From: Alphaproteobacteria bacterium
GTDB taxonomy: Bacteria; Pseudomonadota; Alphaproteobacteria; Rhizobiales; Beijerinckiaceae
Assembly (NCBI GenBank): GCA_016869555.1
Contig: VGDY01000010.1
Span: 1 to 48,658, forward strand
Direction of reading: 5' to 3'
Length of the DNA stretch: 48,658 nucleotides
A program made the translations under genes and the position numbers. Below the pieces are notes generated by a model. That model was not told the DNA's origin. It worked only from the letters and a program-made list of their open reading frames with translations, and made no database searches. Of the stretch, positions 1-8,686 are shown in pieces (position 1 is the first letter of the stretch; each line of letters begins with the position of its first letter).

Positions 1-277
1 CAGTCGAACTTCATCAGGGCCAGCGGACATAAGCGCCGCGCCAAAAGGCCGGACATATGACCGAAACCCGCCACCCAGGTTCTCCGCGCCGAGAAAAAAC
101 CGCTTGCCAAGCGGGGCCGTCCACATATGACAGTCGAGCCGTTGAACGAATGTCTTATCATTGCGCAGCTTCGCTGCATCCTGCGCGCGGCTACCCTCTT
201 CGAAACGACGCGCGGGCCTCCTTGCCTCGCCAGCGGCGCGCCCTGTCTATAGGCTGAACGCAGCGACAGAGGCGGAG
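1..277. other. Left-edge non-coding region, possible IS remnant
   Basis: No convincing gene lies here. Three related motifs occur: GGACATAAG at 25-33, GGACATATGACC at 51-62 and CCACATATGACAG at 121-133. A perfect short hairpin, CCGCTTGCCAAGCGG, sits at 100-114. Repeated terminal motifs of this sort occur at the ends of some insertion sequences, so this may be the end of an element cut by the window edge. A second hairpin-rich stretch follows at about 165-190. Short open frames here start in poor context and resemble nothing I know. Confidence 0.35.
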
Positions 278-1351
278 ATGCACGAGGACCTGGAAGCGGC
301 GGCGCTGGTCGATCGGGAGCAGAAATTCTCGATCGACGTTTTTGTCCTCGCCAGACTCGCCGTCACGCTTGTCCTTATCGGCGCCTCCCTGCTGGTCGCC
401 GCGCCTTTTCTGGCGGCGCTCACCTGGGCGCTTGTGCTCGCGGTTGTGTTCGTTGCGCCGCATCGCTTCCTGGAGCGCTTACTGCCGCCCTCGATTGCGG
501 CCGGCGTATCTATGCTGATCGTCGGGCTCTTGGTCGTCGGACCGCTGCTCTTGATGATCGAACGAATCGTCAGCGAGGCCGCCGCAGGCGTCGCCTATGT
601 CCAGAAGGCGGCGCAGGAAGGCGATTGGCAAACGATGCTCATTGCCCATCCCTGGCTCGCCAGCCTGCAACACTGGATCGAAGGCAGAGTCGATCTTCAA
701 GCGATTTTCTCGCAGCTCGGCGCCTTCCTTACCAATCTCGCCGCGAACCTGTTGCGCACGTCGACGGGTCAAGTCGTCACCACGCTGCTCGCGTTCTATT
801 TTCTCTTCTTTCTGTTGCGCGACCGAGCCGTCACTATTCAGACGCTCGCGCAATTGTCGCCTTTCTCAAATCTCGAGACGGGTAAAATCATCGTGCGCGT
901 GCGCGATACGATCCACGCGATCATTTTCGGAACTCTGGCGATCGCAGCTCTGCAGGGCCTGCTCGGCGGCTTCATGTTCTGGGCGCTCGGCTTGAACTCG
1001 CCTGTGCTCTGGGGCCTGATCATGGGCGCTTTGTCGATCGTGCCGGTGCTCGGCTCCTTCGTCATCTGGATTCCGGCGACAATTTATCTCTTGATCGAGG
1101 GCCGCTGGATCGCAGCCCTCATTCTTGGCCTGTGGGGCGGCGTGGTGATCGCCAGCATCGACAATCTGGTCCGGCCGCTGCTGATCGGCGACAGCATGCG
1201 CCTGCACACCGTCCCGGCGTTCATCGCCATGCTCGGCGGCCTGCAATTGTTCGGCGCGTCGGGCATCGTCCTCGGCCCGATCGTCATGGCGCTGACGCCC
1301 CTGTTGCTGGAGTTCTGGCGCCGCCGCATCGGACCCGACGAGCCCGCCTAA
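278..1351 (+). CDS. AI-2E family transporter (PerM/TqsA-like permease)
   Basis: This is a polytopic inner-membrane protein of 357 residues. It has about eight hydrophobic segments, with pairs near the N-terminus, and a long hydrophilic stretch in the middle, as in the AI-2E/PerM family. The C-terminal half carries the family-like stretches GLIMGALSIVPVLGSF and IGDSMRLHTVPAFIAMLGG followed by a Gly-rich membrane segment. The frame is open further upstream to 161, but I choose ATG 278 because a purine-rich GAGGCGGAG precedes it and the upstream extension is Arg/Ala-rich and unlike the family. Members export small solutes or autoinducers; the substrate here is unknown. It converges on addA with only two bases between the stop codons. 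Confidence 0.8.
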   Translation: MHEDLEAAALVDREQKFSIDVFVLARLAVTLVLIGASLLVAAPFLAALTWALVLAVVFVAPHRFLERLLPPSIAAGVSMLIVGLLVVGPLLLMIERIVSEAAAGVAYVQKAAQEGDWQTMLIAHPWLASLQHWIEGRVDLQAIFSQLGAFLTNLAANLLRTSTGQVVTTLLAFYFLFFLLRDRAVTIQTLAQLSPFSNLETGKIIVRVRDTIHAIIFGTLAIAALQGLLGGFMFWALGLNSPVLWGLIMGALSIVPVLGSFVIWIPATIYLLIEGRWIAALILGLWGGVVIASIDNLVRPLLIGDSMRLHTVPAFIAMLGGLQLFGASGIVLGPIVMALTPLLLEFWRRRIGPDEPA

Positions 1352-1353
1352 AC

Positions 1354-4300
1354 TCAGGCCGTTGCGAGCGCCTTTTCGAACGCGTCGGCCAGCGCCGTCT
1401 CCTCGGCCTCGAACACGCTGGCGTTCTGCGTGTAGATCAGAAAGCAGCGCAGCCGCTTGCCCGGAAACAGCGGCGCGACCGCGGCGCGGTAAAGCGCGAG
1501 CTGACGCAAATGCGCGTCTTCAATTTTTCCGCGCGGCCGTCCGGTTTTGAACTCGGCGATCAGCGCTTCGCTCGCCGTTTCCGCCAGCCGGTCGATGCGG
1601 CCCGAGACGGCCGCGCCATTCTCCAGCGTCGCGACGATGTCGACTTCCGGCGTCGAACCCGGCCCAAACAGCGATGCAAGCCGCGGATCGCCGACGATGG
1701 CGAACGCCGACTGCGCAAGCGCCTCCTGTTTGTCTTCATCGAGGAAGCCGCCGCGCGCGGATAGAAAGCGCCGCGCCGCTTCTCGGCGATGATCGGGCGC
1801 GCAGGCGGGCAGATGCTGCAACAGCGCATGAACCAGGCGTCCGTGCAGCAATCGCTCCGCCTGCTCCCCTTTCGCCGGGCCATCGCCTGCAAGTTCGATT
1901 ACGTCGGCGCCGGCGAGCGCGCTCGACGGACGCAGTGGCGGCGCCGGCGTTTCTTCGCGTGTCGCCTTGGTTGTCGCGAAAGCGGGAAGCTCGACGGCAA
2001 GCGACGCCCGCTCGACTCTCGCAAGATCGAACCGCGGCAAGACGGCGCCTCGTCGCAGAATCGTCGACGAAGGCTCGAGTGGGTCGGGCAAGGCCTCACA
2101 GCTCGGTTCGAGCGCCTGACGAATGGCGTCGTGCCAGCAGCCCTCGGCGCGTCCCTTCACGCCATGGGCGCCGCAAATATAGAGCCGCTCCTCCGCCCGC
2201 GTCAGCGCGACATAAAGCAGGCGCTGGCTTTCCCGAAGTTCGTCGCGCCGATGCGCGTCGCGCAGCTCTTTGAGCGCGCTTGGATCGCTGTCCTTGCCGA
2301 GCGACCAGAGGAGAACCGCTTCGTCCGCCTCGCCGAAAACATGGAGCTTTGGATCATGCTTGCCGGAAGGCGCGCCGCAGGTATCCGGCAAAAAGACGAT
2401 TTTCGCCTCCAGCCCTTTGGCCGCATGCGCGGTCATCACTCGCACCGCGCCGCCGGCCGACTCCATATCGCGCTTGATCGACAGATCGAGCGACTCGGCC
2501 ATCGCCAGGAAGGCCGTCAGCGACGGCGGCTGTTCGCGTTCGAAGCTCGCGGCGAGTTTCAAGAATTCGTCGATCGCGTCTTCGGCTTCGCCGCCAAGCC
2601 TTGCGACGAGCTGCGCGCGTCCGCCCTCGGGGCCGAGCACGCGACTGTAGAAATCGAAGGGCGCGCATTCGGCGGCGTCGCGCCGCAAGCGCCGCAGACG
2701 CTCGGCGGCGACGCGGCGGCGCGGCTCCTCCGACTCCGCGAGCGCTTCGATGAGCGAAGCGGGCCGGCCGGGCGCGAAAGCGATGAGATCGTCGTCGTCG
2801 AGGCCGAAGAAGGGCGACTTCAGCACGCTCGCCAATGTCAGATCGTCCTGCGGCAGCAGCGCCGCGCGTCCGAGCGCGATAAGATCATGCACGGCGATGT
2901 GATCGGCGAGGTTCAGCCGATCGGCGCCGGCCACGGCGACATGTTCGCTCTTCAAGGCGCGAATGATCGACTCGAAGAGCGGGCCGCGCTTGCGCACGAG
3001 AACAAGAATGTCGCCGGCCTCGACGGGGCGCAAAGCGCCGCGGTCCTCGACGCATTCGCCGTTTTCGGGCGAAAGCAGCGCTTTGACCTTGCGCGCGAGC
3101 CTGTGCGCCAGTCTCTCATTGGGATCGCTCGCATCGAAATGATCGATCGGCAGACGCCAATCGCTCGGGTCCGGCGCCTTTTCCGGGCCGATCGGCTCCC
3201 AGATTTCGATCAGCGCGGCGACGTCGGATTTCCACGCCTCGTGCCTTGGCGCCGGCTCCTGCGAATCGAAGCAGAGTCCGAGGCGGTTGTCTTCGATCGC
3301 GAAAACATCGTCCACGGCTTGCAATATGCCCGGCGCCGAGCGGAAGGACTGGGTGAGCGTCACTGGTTCGAAGCGCCGCTCAACGCGATCGAATCTGAGA
3401 CGAAATTCGCGCCGCATCGCCTCGAATCTTTCGGGCGCCGCGCCCTGGAAGGAAAAGATCGACTGTTTCTCGTCGCCGACCGCGAAGAAGCTGCGCGGCG
3501 GTCCGCGCCTTGCTTCGCGGGCACCGGCGCCGGCGCAGAATTCGTCGGCGATAGCGGCCAGAATATCCCATTGGTCCGAACTCGTATCCTGCGCCTCGTC
3601 GAGCAGAATATGATCGATCTGCGCGTCTAGCTTGTAGAGCACCCATGACGGACTCGAACTCGAACGATGGAGCAGGCGCCGCGCGCCTTCGATCAGGTCA
3701 TCATAGTCGAGCAATCCCCGCCGCCTTTTGGCGTGCTCATATTCTGCGAGGATGGCGTCGCCGAGCGCGTGGAGCGCCAGCGATCGCTCGGCGACGGCGC
3801 CGGCCTTGCGCTTTTCGACGAGCCCGATGAGCCTGTCGCGTTCGGCCTCCATGCGCGCGAGAAGCTGCGGTTCGCGCTTGGCGAGCGGGCCGGTGATGAT
3901 TTTGTTTTTTCCGATCCCGCGCGGGTCGCCCTCCTTGGTGAAAAAAGCCGAGAGATAGGCGTCGATACAGTCAGGGTGCGGCGCAAGCGCGAAGGCGGCC
4001 TCAAGCGAATCGGCGAGCTTGCCGTCGTTTGTCGAACCGCCGCGCAGCGATTTGACGAGCGCCGGCCATGCCGCCGGCGGTTCGCCATCCTCGATGATCG
4101 CCGCTTCGATCCGCGCCAGAGTTTCGTCAGAGCGCAGTCCGAGCGCGGCGAAGACTCTCGCCTCATAGTCGTCCTGCTCGCGCATGCGCGCGACGTTCTG
4201 GCGATATTGCAGCAATTCCTTGCAGAGCGCGTCGAAGCCCGCCGCGGCAGTCTCGCGTGCGACGCGCGCCAGCGCGTTGCGCAGCGGCCCGCGATCCCGC

Positions 4301-4812
4301 GTCGCGGCGTCGAGCGCGCGCCGGCGCGCGGCGTCGATCAGCTCGGCGCGCTCGAGATCGTCGACGACGCGGAACGACGCCGGAACATTGGCTTCGAGCG
4401 GGAAGATGTGCAGCAGCTTCTCGCAGAAGGCGTGAATCGTCTGGATTTTGAGCCCGCCAGGCGTCTCGACGGCGCGCGTGAACAGCCGTCGCGCGAAATC
4501 GAGGTCGGCGCCCGACTCGATTGTCGCGCCCATCGCGGCGATGTCCTTGGCGAGCGAAGCGTCGTCGAGCGTCGCCCAACGCGCGAGCCGATCGAAGACG
4601 CGCGACCCCATATTGGCGGCGGCGGCCTTCGTATAAGTGAGGCAGAGAATCTGCGACGGCCGCGCGCCGGCCAGCAGCAGCCGCAGGACGCGCTGCGCCA
4701 GCACATGGGTCTTGCCCGAGCCGGCATGCGCCGAAACCCAGGCCGACGCGAATGGGTCGGACGCCGTTTGCTGGCGCCTGACCGTCAGGCTTCCGACAGG
4801 ACGCTCGCTCAT
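1354..4812 (-). CDS. addA: Double-strand break repair helicase-nuclease AddA
   Basis: AddA is the UvrD-like helicase and nuclease subunit of AddAB, the alphaproteobacterial RecBCD equivalent that processes DNA ends for RecA. The 1152-residue protein has Walker A AGSGKTHVLAQR near residue 32, Walker B LLDEAQD, the helicase motifs QSFRSAP and VMTAHAAKGLEAKIVF, and LLYVALTRAEERLY. The C-terminal PD-(D/E)xK nuclease shows SGRIDRL and AEFKTGRP; the second acid is Glu where many AddA proteins have Asp, which still fits the family pattern. The start at 4812 (MSERPVG) is chosen because its ATG overlaps the addB stop in an ATGA junction and is preceded by GAGGAGG. A start nine codons upstream is less likely. 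Translational coupling to addB is expected. Confidence 0.95.
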   Translation of the reverse strand: MSERPVGSLTVRRQQTASDPFASAWVSAHAGSGKTHVLAQRVLRLLLAGARPSQILCLTYTKAAAANMGSRVFDRLARWATLDDASLAKDIAAMGATIESGADLDFARRLFTRAVETPGGLKIQTIHAFCEKLLHIFPLEANVPASFRVVDDLERAELIDAARRRALDAATRDRGPLRNALARVARETAAAGFDALCKELLQYRQNVARMREQDDYEARVFAALGLRSDETLARIEAAIIEDGEPPAAWPALVKSLRGGSTNDGKLADSLEAAFALAPHPDCIDAYLSAFFTKEGDPRGIGKNKIITGPLAKREPQLLARMEAERDRLIGLVEKRKAGAVAERSLALHALGDAILAEYEHAKRRRGLLDYDDLIEGARRLLHRSSSSPSWVLYKLDAQIDHILLDEAQDTSSDQWDILAAIADEFCAGAGAREARRGPPRSFFAVGDEKQSIFSFQGAAPERFEAMRREFRLRFDRVERRFEPVTLTQSFRSAPGILQAVDDVFAIEDNRLGLCFDSQEPAPRHEAWKSDVAALIEIWEPIGPEKAPDPSDWRLPIDHFDASDPNERLAHRLARKVKALLSPENGECVEDRGALRPVEAGDILVLVRKRGPLFESIIRALKSEHVAVAGADRLNLADHIAVHDLIALGRAALLPQDDLTLASVLKSPFFGLDDDDLIAFAPGRPASLIEALAESEEPRRRVAAERLRRLRRDAAECAPFDFYSRVLGPEGGRAQLVARLGGEAEDAIDEFLKLAASFEREQPPSLTAFLAMAESLDLSIKRDMESAGGAVRVMTAHAAKGLEAKIVFLPDTCGAPSGKHDPKLHVFGEADEAVLLWSLGKDSDPSALKELRDAHRRDELRESQRLLYVALTRAEERLYICGAHGVKGRAEGCWHDAIRQALEPSCEALPDPLEPSSTILRRGAVLPRFDLARVERASLAVELPAFATTKATREETPAPPLRPSSALAGADVIELAGDGPAKGEQAERLLHGRLVHALLQHLPACAPDHRREAARRFLSARGGFLDEDKQEALAQSAFAIVGDPRLASLFGPGSTPEVDIVATLENGAAVSGRIDRLAETASEALIAEFKTGRPRGKIEDAHLRQLALYRAAVAPLFPGKRLRCFLIYTQNASVFEAEETALADAFEKALATA

Positions 4813-7800
4813 GCCTCCTCTCCGCCGCCGCGCATCCATTCCTTCACGCGCGCGAGATGATCGTAGTCGCCGATATCGCTTCGAAACGCCGGATATGGCC
4901 GCGAGGCATAGGGCGTCTTTTCATCGCGAAACTGCGACAGGAGCTCTCCCAGCTGCGCGCGATGCGTCGCGACGACGTCGGCGAAGCCCGCGTCTTTCCA
5001 TGCGAGCCACTGCGTCGCGCCGCCCTTGCCCAGTCCGATATAGGCGGCGCCGTCGACATGCCGCGCGCCGATTTCCGGGAATGCGCCCGTCTCGATCATC
5101 GCCGCCTCTAGCGTCAGCTGCGGCGACCAGCCGGCCTTCACCTGCTTGTTGGTCGGCGGCGCGCCGGTCTTATAGTCGAAGACATAGGCCTGGCCCTCTC
5201 GATCGACCTCTATGCGATCCGCGATCGCGGTCACGCGAAACAGGCTTGCGTCGGCGAGCGTCAGCGCCATTTCGCCGGATGTCTCGACATGGATATCGCA
5301 GCCTCGCGCGCGTCGCTCCTGTTCGAAACCCAGCGCATGGTCGAGCCCCGCCTCGATGCGCGGCCATTGGAAGCTCACGAAAGACGGATCGGCCATAAAG
5401 CCCTTAAGCTTCTCGCGCGCGAGATCGAGCAGCGCGTCGCGCGCGTCATGCGCAAGCGCGCCGCGAGGATTTCGCCTGACGAAATCGGCGAGCGCATCAT
5501 GGATCGCGATGCCGATTTCCCGTGCGCCCGCCTCCCTGCCGATCGGCGACAGCGGCGTGAGTTTGAGAATATATTCGGCGAAAATCGCATAAGGATCGCG
5601 GCGCAGACGCTCAATACGCGTGACGCTCAGCCTTAGCGGCCTCAGCGCGAGAGCAGGGCGCGGCTGCGGCCGTTCGATTGATTTCACCTCCTTGGGCCGA
5701 TCCAGCGCCGCGGCGACGGCGAGCATGGCGTCGCCGCGCTTCTTGCAGTCGGCGAAGGCGTCTCCGGCGAGCGCCGTGAGACGCGCGATGAAGCGCGAGG
5801 GAAGGGTCGGCGCGCCGTCGCGCTTGACCGCGCGGCTCAAGACGACGCGCTTCGCGCCCAGCGCCATGACGAAATCATGCGCGCTTTGGCCGATGCGCCG
5901 CTCCGGCGCCATCAGGCCGAGTTGCGCGCGCATCGAACGATTGAGAAAGGCCCCCGTGTCGGTCCGCGGCGGCCATACGCCTTCGTCCAGTCCGGCGAGC
6001 AGGATGAGGTCGGCGTCGATAAGCCGCGCCTCCAGAGGTCCGAGAATCTTCAGCCGCGGATGCGCGCGCCTTGGACCGCGCAGCATCGTCTCGGCAAGGA
6101 GTCGATCGAACATCGCCGCATAATTATGCGAATCGAACCCCGGCGGCGCCTCGGCGCGCGCGAGCCGGTCGAGAAGTTCGAACAGCGCCGACGCGCCTTC
6201 TTCATCGATCTCTTCAATGCCCGCGATCACGGCGTCGAGCGCGGCGCGATGCGCGCGCGCGCGATCCGCTAGCGACGCCTTTATCGCCAACGCCGCGATC
6301 GGCGCGAAAGCGGCGTCGATGCGCGCGAAGACGTCCTCGATCTCGCGCCATTCATCGTCGGCGATGCGCCGCGCCGCCGGATACGCATGCTTCGCGCGCG
6401 CCAATTCGCGCGCCGAAGCGACGCGCGACGCCCACCCCCCGTCAGGCTCAGCGAAGACGCGCAACACGCCGATTTCGATCAGCGGCGCGAGCGCGGCGAC
6501 CCGCGCGCGCGATAAGCCAAGCGCCGCCAGCGGATGCGCAAGCAGCGCCGCGACGTTGACGGCGCCGGCGCCATCCGATCCGATCGCCGCAACCAGCCGC
6601 GCCAGCGCGCCGATCGACGTTCGCGCCAATGGCAGGCCGCCGGAATCGTCGATCTCGATATCGAAGCGCCGCAACTCGGCGCCGACGCGCCGCGCGATGA
6701 GCCGATCCGGCGTGACGAGCGCCGCCGTGCGGCCGGGCGTCTCCAGCGCCTCGCGCATGAACAGCGCGAGGGTCAAGGCTTCGAGCCGCTCGTCGGGCGC
6801 CTCAAGCGCAATGACGCCTTCGAGCGCCGACGCGAAGCCGTCGCTCTCGCTTGCGATAAAGTCTCGCCACCCCGATGTCGCTTGCGCCGGGACCATGGCT
6901 TGCGACACGAACGCCCGTCGCGCCGCAAGCGCAGGCGCCAGGCGCGCCAGTTCGCGCGGCTCGTCGCGCGCGGCGCCGATCACGGCGAGCAGACGCTTCA
7001 ACATCGTCTGCGGATGGGTGAAGGCCGGTTCTCCGGCGCCGTCCGTCTGGCCCACGCTGGCCCAGGCGTCGGCGCTCATGGACTGATCGAGGCCGGGCAG
7101 AACCACCGCGCCATTGTCGAGCGCGGCAATGGCGGCGAGCAGCCGCGCCGTCGACGGCTGCGCGCCGGTCGAGCCGAGCGCGATCACCGGCGCGGGCGGC
7201 GGCGTGCGGGTGAGCGCGGCGATCTGCGCTTCGACGAGACGCTTTTGATAGGCGCTGGCGTCGATCCGTCCGCGCTCAAGGAGTATCCGCGGCCATTCGT
7301 GCAGGGCGATCTGCAGAAATCGCGTGGTGATCGCCCAGAACTCGCTGTAGGCGTCGTCGCTCAGCGTCTCGAAGGCGTCCACTGAAACGTCTTCGATGTG
7401 CAATTCGTCGATCAGCGCGCCGAGGTCGGCGGCGAGCGCATAGGCGGCCGAGGGATTCGATGCAACGAGCAGCGGTTCGCTCTCATGCAGATTGAGCGCG
7501 CCGGCCGGATCGATCGAGATGATCGCGCGCCCCAGCGCTTCCGCCCATTGCAAAATGAGCTGCGACAGGAGAAGGCGCCTCTCCAGCTCTTCGATCGGCG
7601 CGGCGATAGGCGCATCGGCGTCGACGCCGAAATCCACGCCGAACAGGGCGGCGTTCTCGCGCTCCTCCAGAGCGCCGAGCGGCAGAATGCGCGGCAACAG
7701 CGTCGCGCGCGCGTTGAGCGCCTGTGCGAATTCGGCCGCCAGCGCGCGCGCCGCGCGCTGCGTCGGCACATAGATCGTGGCGCGCGCCATTGCGAGCGGC

Positions 7801-7916
7801 GCCGTTTCGCGCGACAGCGCCGGAATGATTTCGCCGTCGAGCAGCACGCGAACGAAAGTCTCTAAAAAGGGCGCGCCTGGCGCGATGGTGAAGAGATTGC
7901 GCCGCCGCGCGAGCAT
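4809..7916 (-). CDS. addB: Double-strand break repair protein AddB
   Basis: AddB is the partner of AddA, with a second nuclease and a degenerate helicase fold. At 1035 residues it matches the alphaproteobacterial type. The N-terminus (NLFTIAPGAPFLETFVR) lacks a canonical GKT P-loop. The C-terminal nuclease shows IEVDREGQAYVFDYKTGAPP with the DYK triad member, followed by QLTLEAAMI. I see no cysteine set for the Fe-S cluster found in Bacillus AddB. The gene begins five bases after murU ends and overlaps addA by four bases, so the three are probably cotranscribed. Confidence 0.93.
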   Translation of the reverse strand: MLARRRNLFTIAPGAPFLETFVRVLLDGEIIPALSRETAPLAMARATIYVPTQRAARALAAEFAQALNARATLLPRILPLGALEERENAALFGVDFGVDADAPIAAPIEELERRLLLSQLILQWAEALGRAIISIDPAGALNLHESEPLLVASNPSAAYALAADLGALIDELHIEDVSVDAFETLSDDAYSEFWAITTRFLQIALHEWPRILLERGRIDASAYQKRLVEAQIAALTRTPPPAPVIALGSTGAQPSTARLLAAIAALDNGAVVLPGLDQSMSADAWASVGQTDGAGEPAFTHPQTMLKRLLAVIGAARDEPRELARLAPALAARRAFVSQAMVPAQATSGWRDFIASESDGFASALEGVIALEAPDERLEALTLALFMREALETPGRTAALVTPDRLIARRVGAELRRFDIEIDDSGGLPLARTSIGALARLVAAIGSDGAGAVNVAALLAHPLAALGLSRARVAALAPLIEIGVLRVFAEPDGGWASRVASARELARAKHAYPAARRIADDEWREIEDVFARIDAAFAPIAALAIKASLADRARAHRAALDAVIAGIEEIDEEGASALFELLDRLARAEAPPGFDSHNYAAMFDRLLAETMLRGPRRAHPRLKILGPLEARLIDADLILLAGLDEGVWPPRTDTGAFLNRSMRAQLGLMAPERRIGQSAHDFVMALGAKRVVLSRAVKRDGAPTLPSRFIARLTALAGDAFADCKKRGDAMLAVAAALDRPKEVKSIERPQPRPALALRPLRLSVTRIERLRRDPYAIFAEYILKLTPLSPIGREAGAREIGIAIHDALADFVRRNPRGALAHDARDALLDLAREKLKGFMADPSFVSFQWPRIEAGLDHALGFEQERRARGCDIHVETSGEMALTLADASLFRVTAIADRIEVDREGQAYVFDYKTGAPPTNKQVKAGWSPQLTLEAAMIETGAFPEIGARHVDGAAYIGLGKGGATQWLAWKDAGFADVVATHRAQLGELLSQFRDEKTPYASRPYPAFRSDIGDYDHLARVKEWMRGGGEEA

Positions 7917-7921
7917 TGCAG

Positions 7922-8686
7922 TCAGCGCCGACGCGCGGCGATCGCCCGCTCGGCGTCTGCGATCGCGGCGATTGTGCCGACATGCAGCCAGAGGCCGCTC
8001 GAGACGACGCCATAGAGCCGTCCCTTGCCGGCAGCGTCGAAAAAGAACGGCGCGAGCTTGAAGACATCCGCCGCGACGCCGGCGAAGAGCTGCGGCTTCA
8101 TCAGTCCGACGCCGGAATAAACGTAGGGCTTTCGGCCGTCGCGTCGGACGATGCGCCCCTCGGCGTCAAGATCGAAATCGCCGTCCCAGTCGACTCCGAC
8201 GCTGCCATTCGTCGGCGCGAGCAGAAGCGCCGCATCCATCCGGTCGGCGTCGAAGAACTCGGCGAGCGCAAGAATATTGGAGCCCTCGGCGCCAACCCAG
8301 AACGCGTCGGTGTTGCAGACGTAGAAAGGATGGTCGCCGATCAGCGGCAGCGCCTTCTTGATTCCGCCGCCCTGATCCAACAGCCGTCCGCGCTCGTCGG
8401 AAATGACGATGCGCGGACTTGCACGGCCTAAGAGATGCGTCTCGATCTGATCGGCAAGGTGATGAACATTGACGATCGCCGTTTCGACGCCCGCCTTTTC
8501 GAATTCATCGAGCGCTCGGTCGATGAGCGTGCGGCCGGCGACGGACACCAGCGGCTTCGGCATCTTCTCGGTCAGCGGCCGCATGCGCGTCCCAAGCCCG
8601 GCGGCGAACACCATGGCGACGCTCGGCGCCGTCGCAGGCGCCGGCCGGTCAGGAGTCGCGAAACAAGCCGGGAATGTTGGCCTCAT
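7922..8686 (-). CDS. murU: MurU-like sugar-1-phosphate nucleotidyltransferase
   Basis: This is a NTP-transferase fold protein with the signature MVFAAGLGTRMRPLTEKMPK and later QGGGIKKAL and FYVCNTDAFWV. In pseudomonads and relatives MurU converts MurNAc-alpha-1-phosphate to UDP-MurNAc in peptidoglycan recycling, bypassing fosfomycin-sensitive synthesis. The gene directly follows a gene whose C-terminal half is AmgK-like, the kinase that makes the MurU substrate, which supports the assignment. The start is uncertain: ATG 8686 overlaps the upstream gene by 38 bases and keeps the full first beta-strand, while ATG 8614 would begin exactly at MVFAAG and trim it. I prefer 8686. A general mannose-1-phosphate guanylyltransferase is the main alternative. 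Confidence 0.8.
   Translation of the reverse strand: MRPTFPACFATPDRPAPATAPSVAMVFAAGLGTRMRPLTEKMPKPLVSVAGRTLIDRALDEFEKAGVETAIVNVHHLADQIETHLLGRASPRIVISDERGRLLDQGGGIKKALPLIGDHPFYVCNTDAFWVGAEGSNILALAEFFDADRMDAALLLAPTNGSVGVDWDGDFDLDAEGRIVRRDGRKPYVYSGVGLMKPQLFAGVAADVFKLAPFFFDAAGKGRLYGVVSSGLWLHVGTIAAIADAERAIAARRR

Noticed and set aside
1789-3630. Long plus-strand open frame of 613 codons
   Set aside because: It lies wholly antisense to addA, is Arg/Gly-rich with no known domain, and is the expected mirror of a GC-rich gene.
4809-7916. Fe-S cluster in AddB as in Bacillus
   Set aside because: The required cysteines around the nuclease domain are not present; this fits the alphaproteobacterial AddB type.
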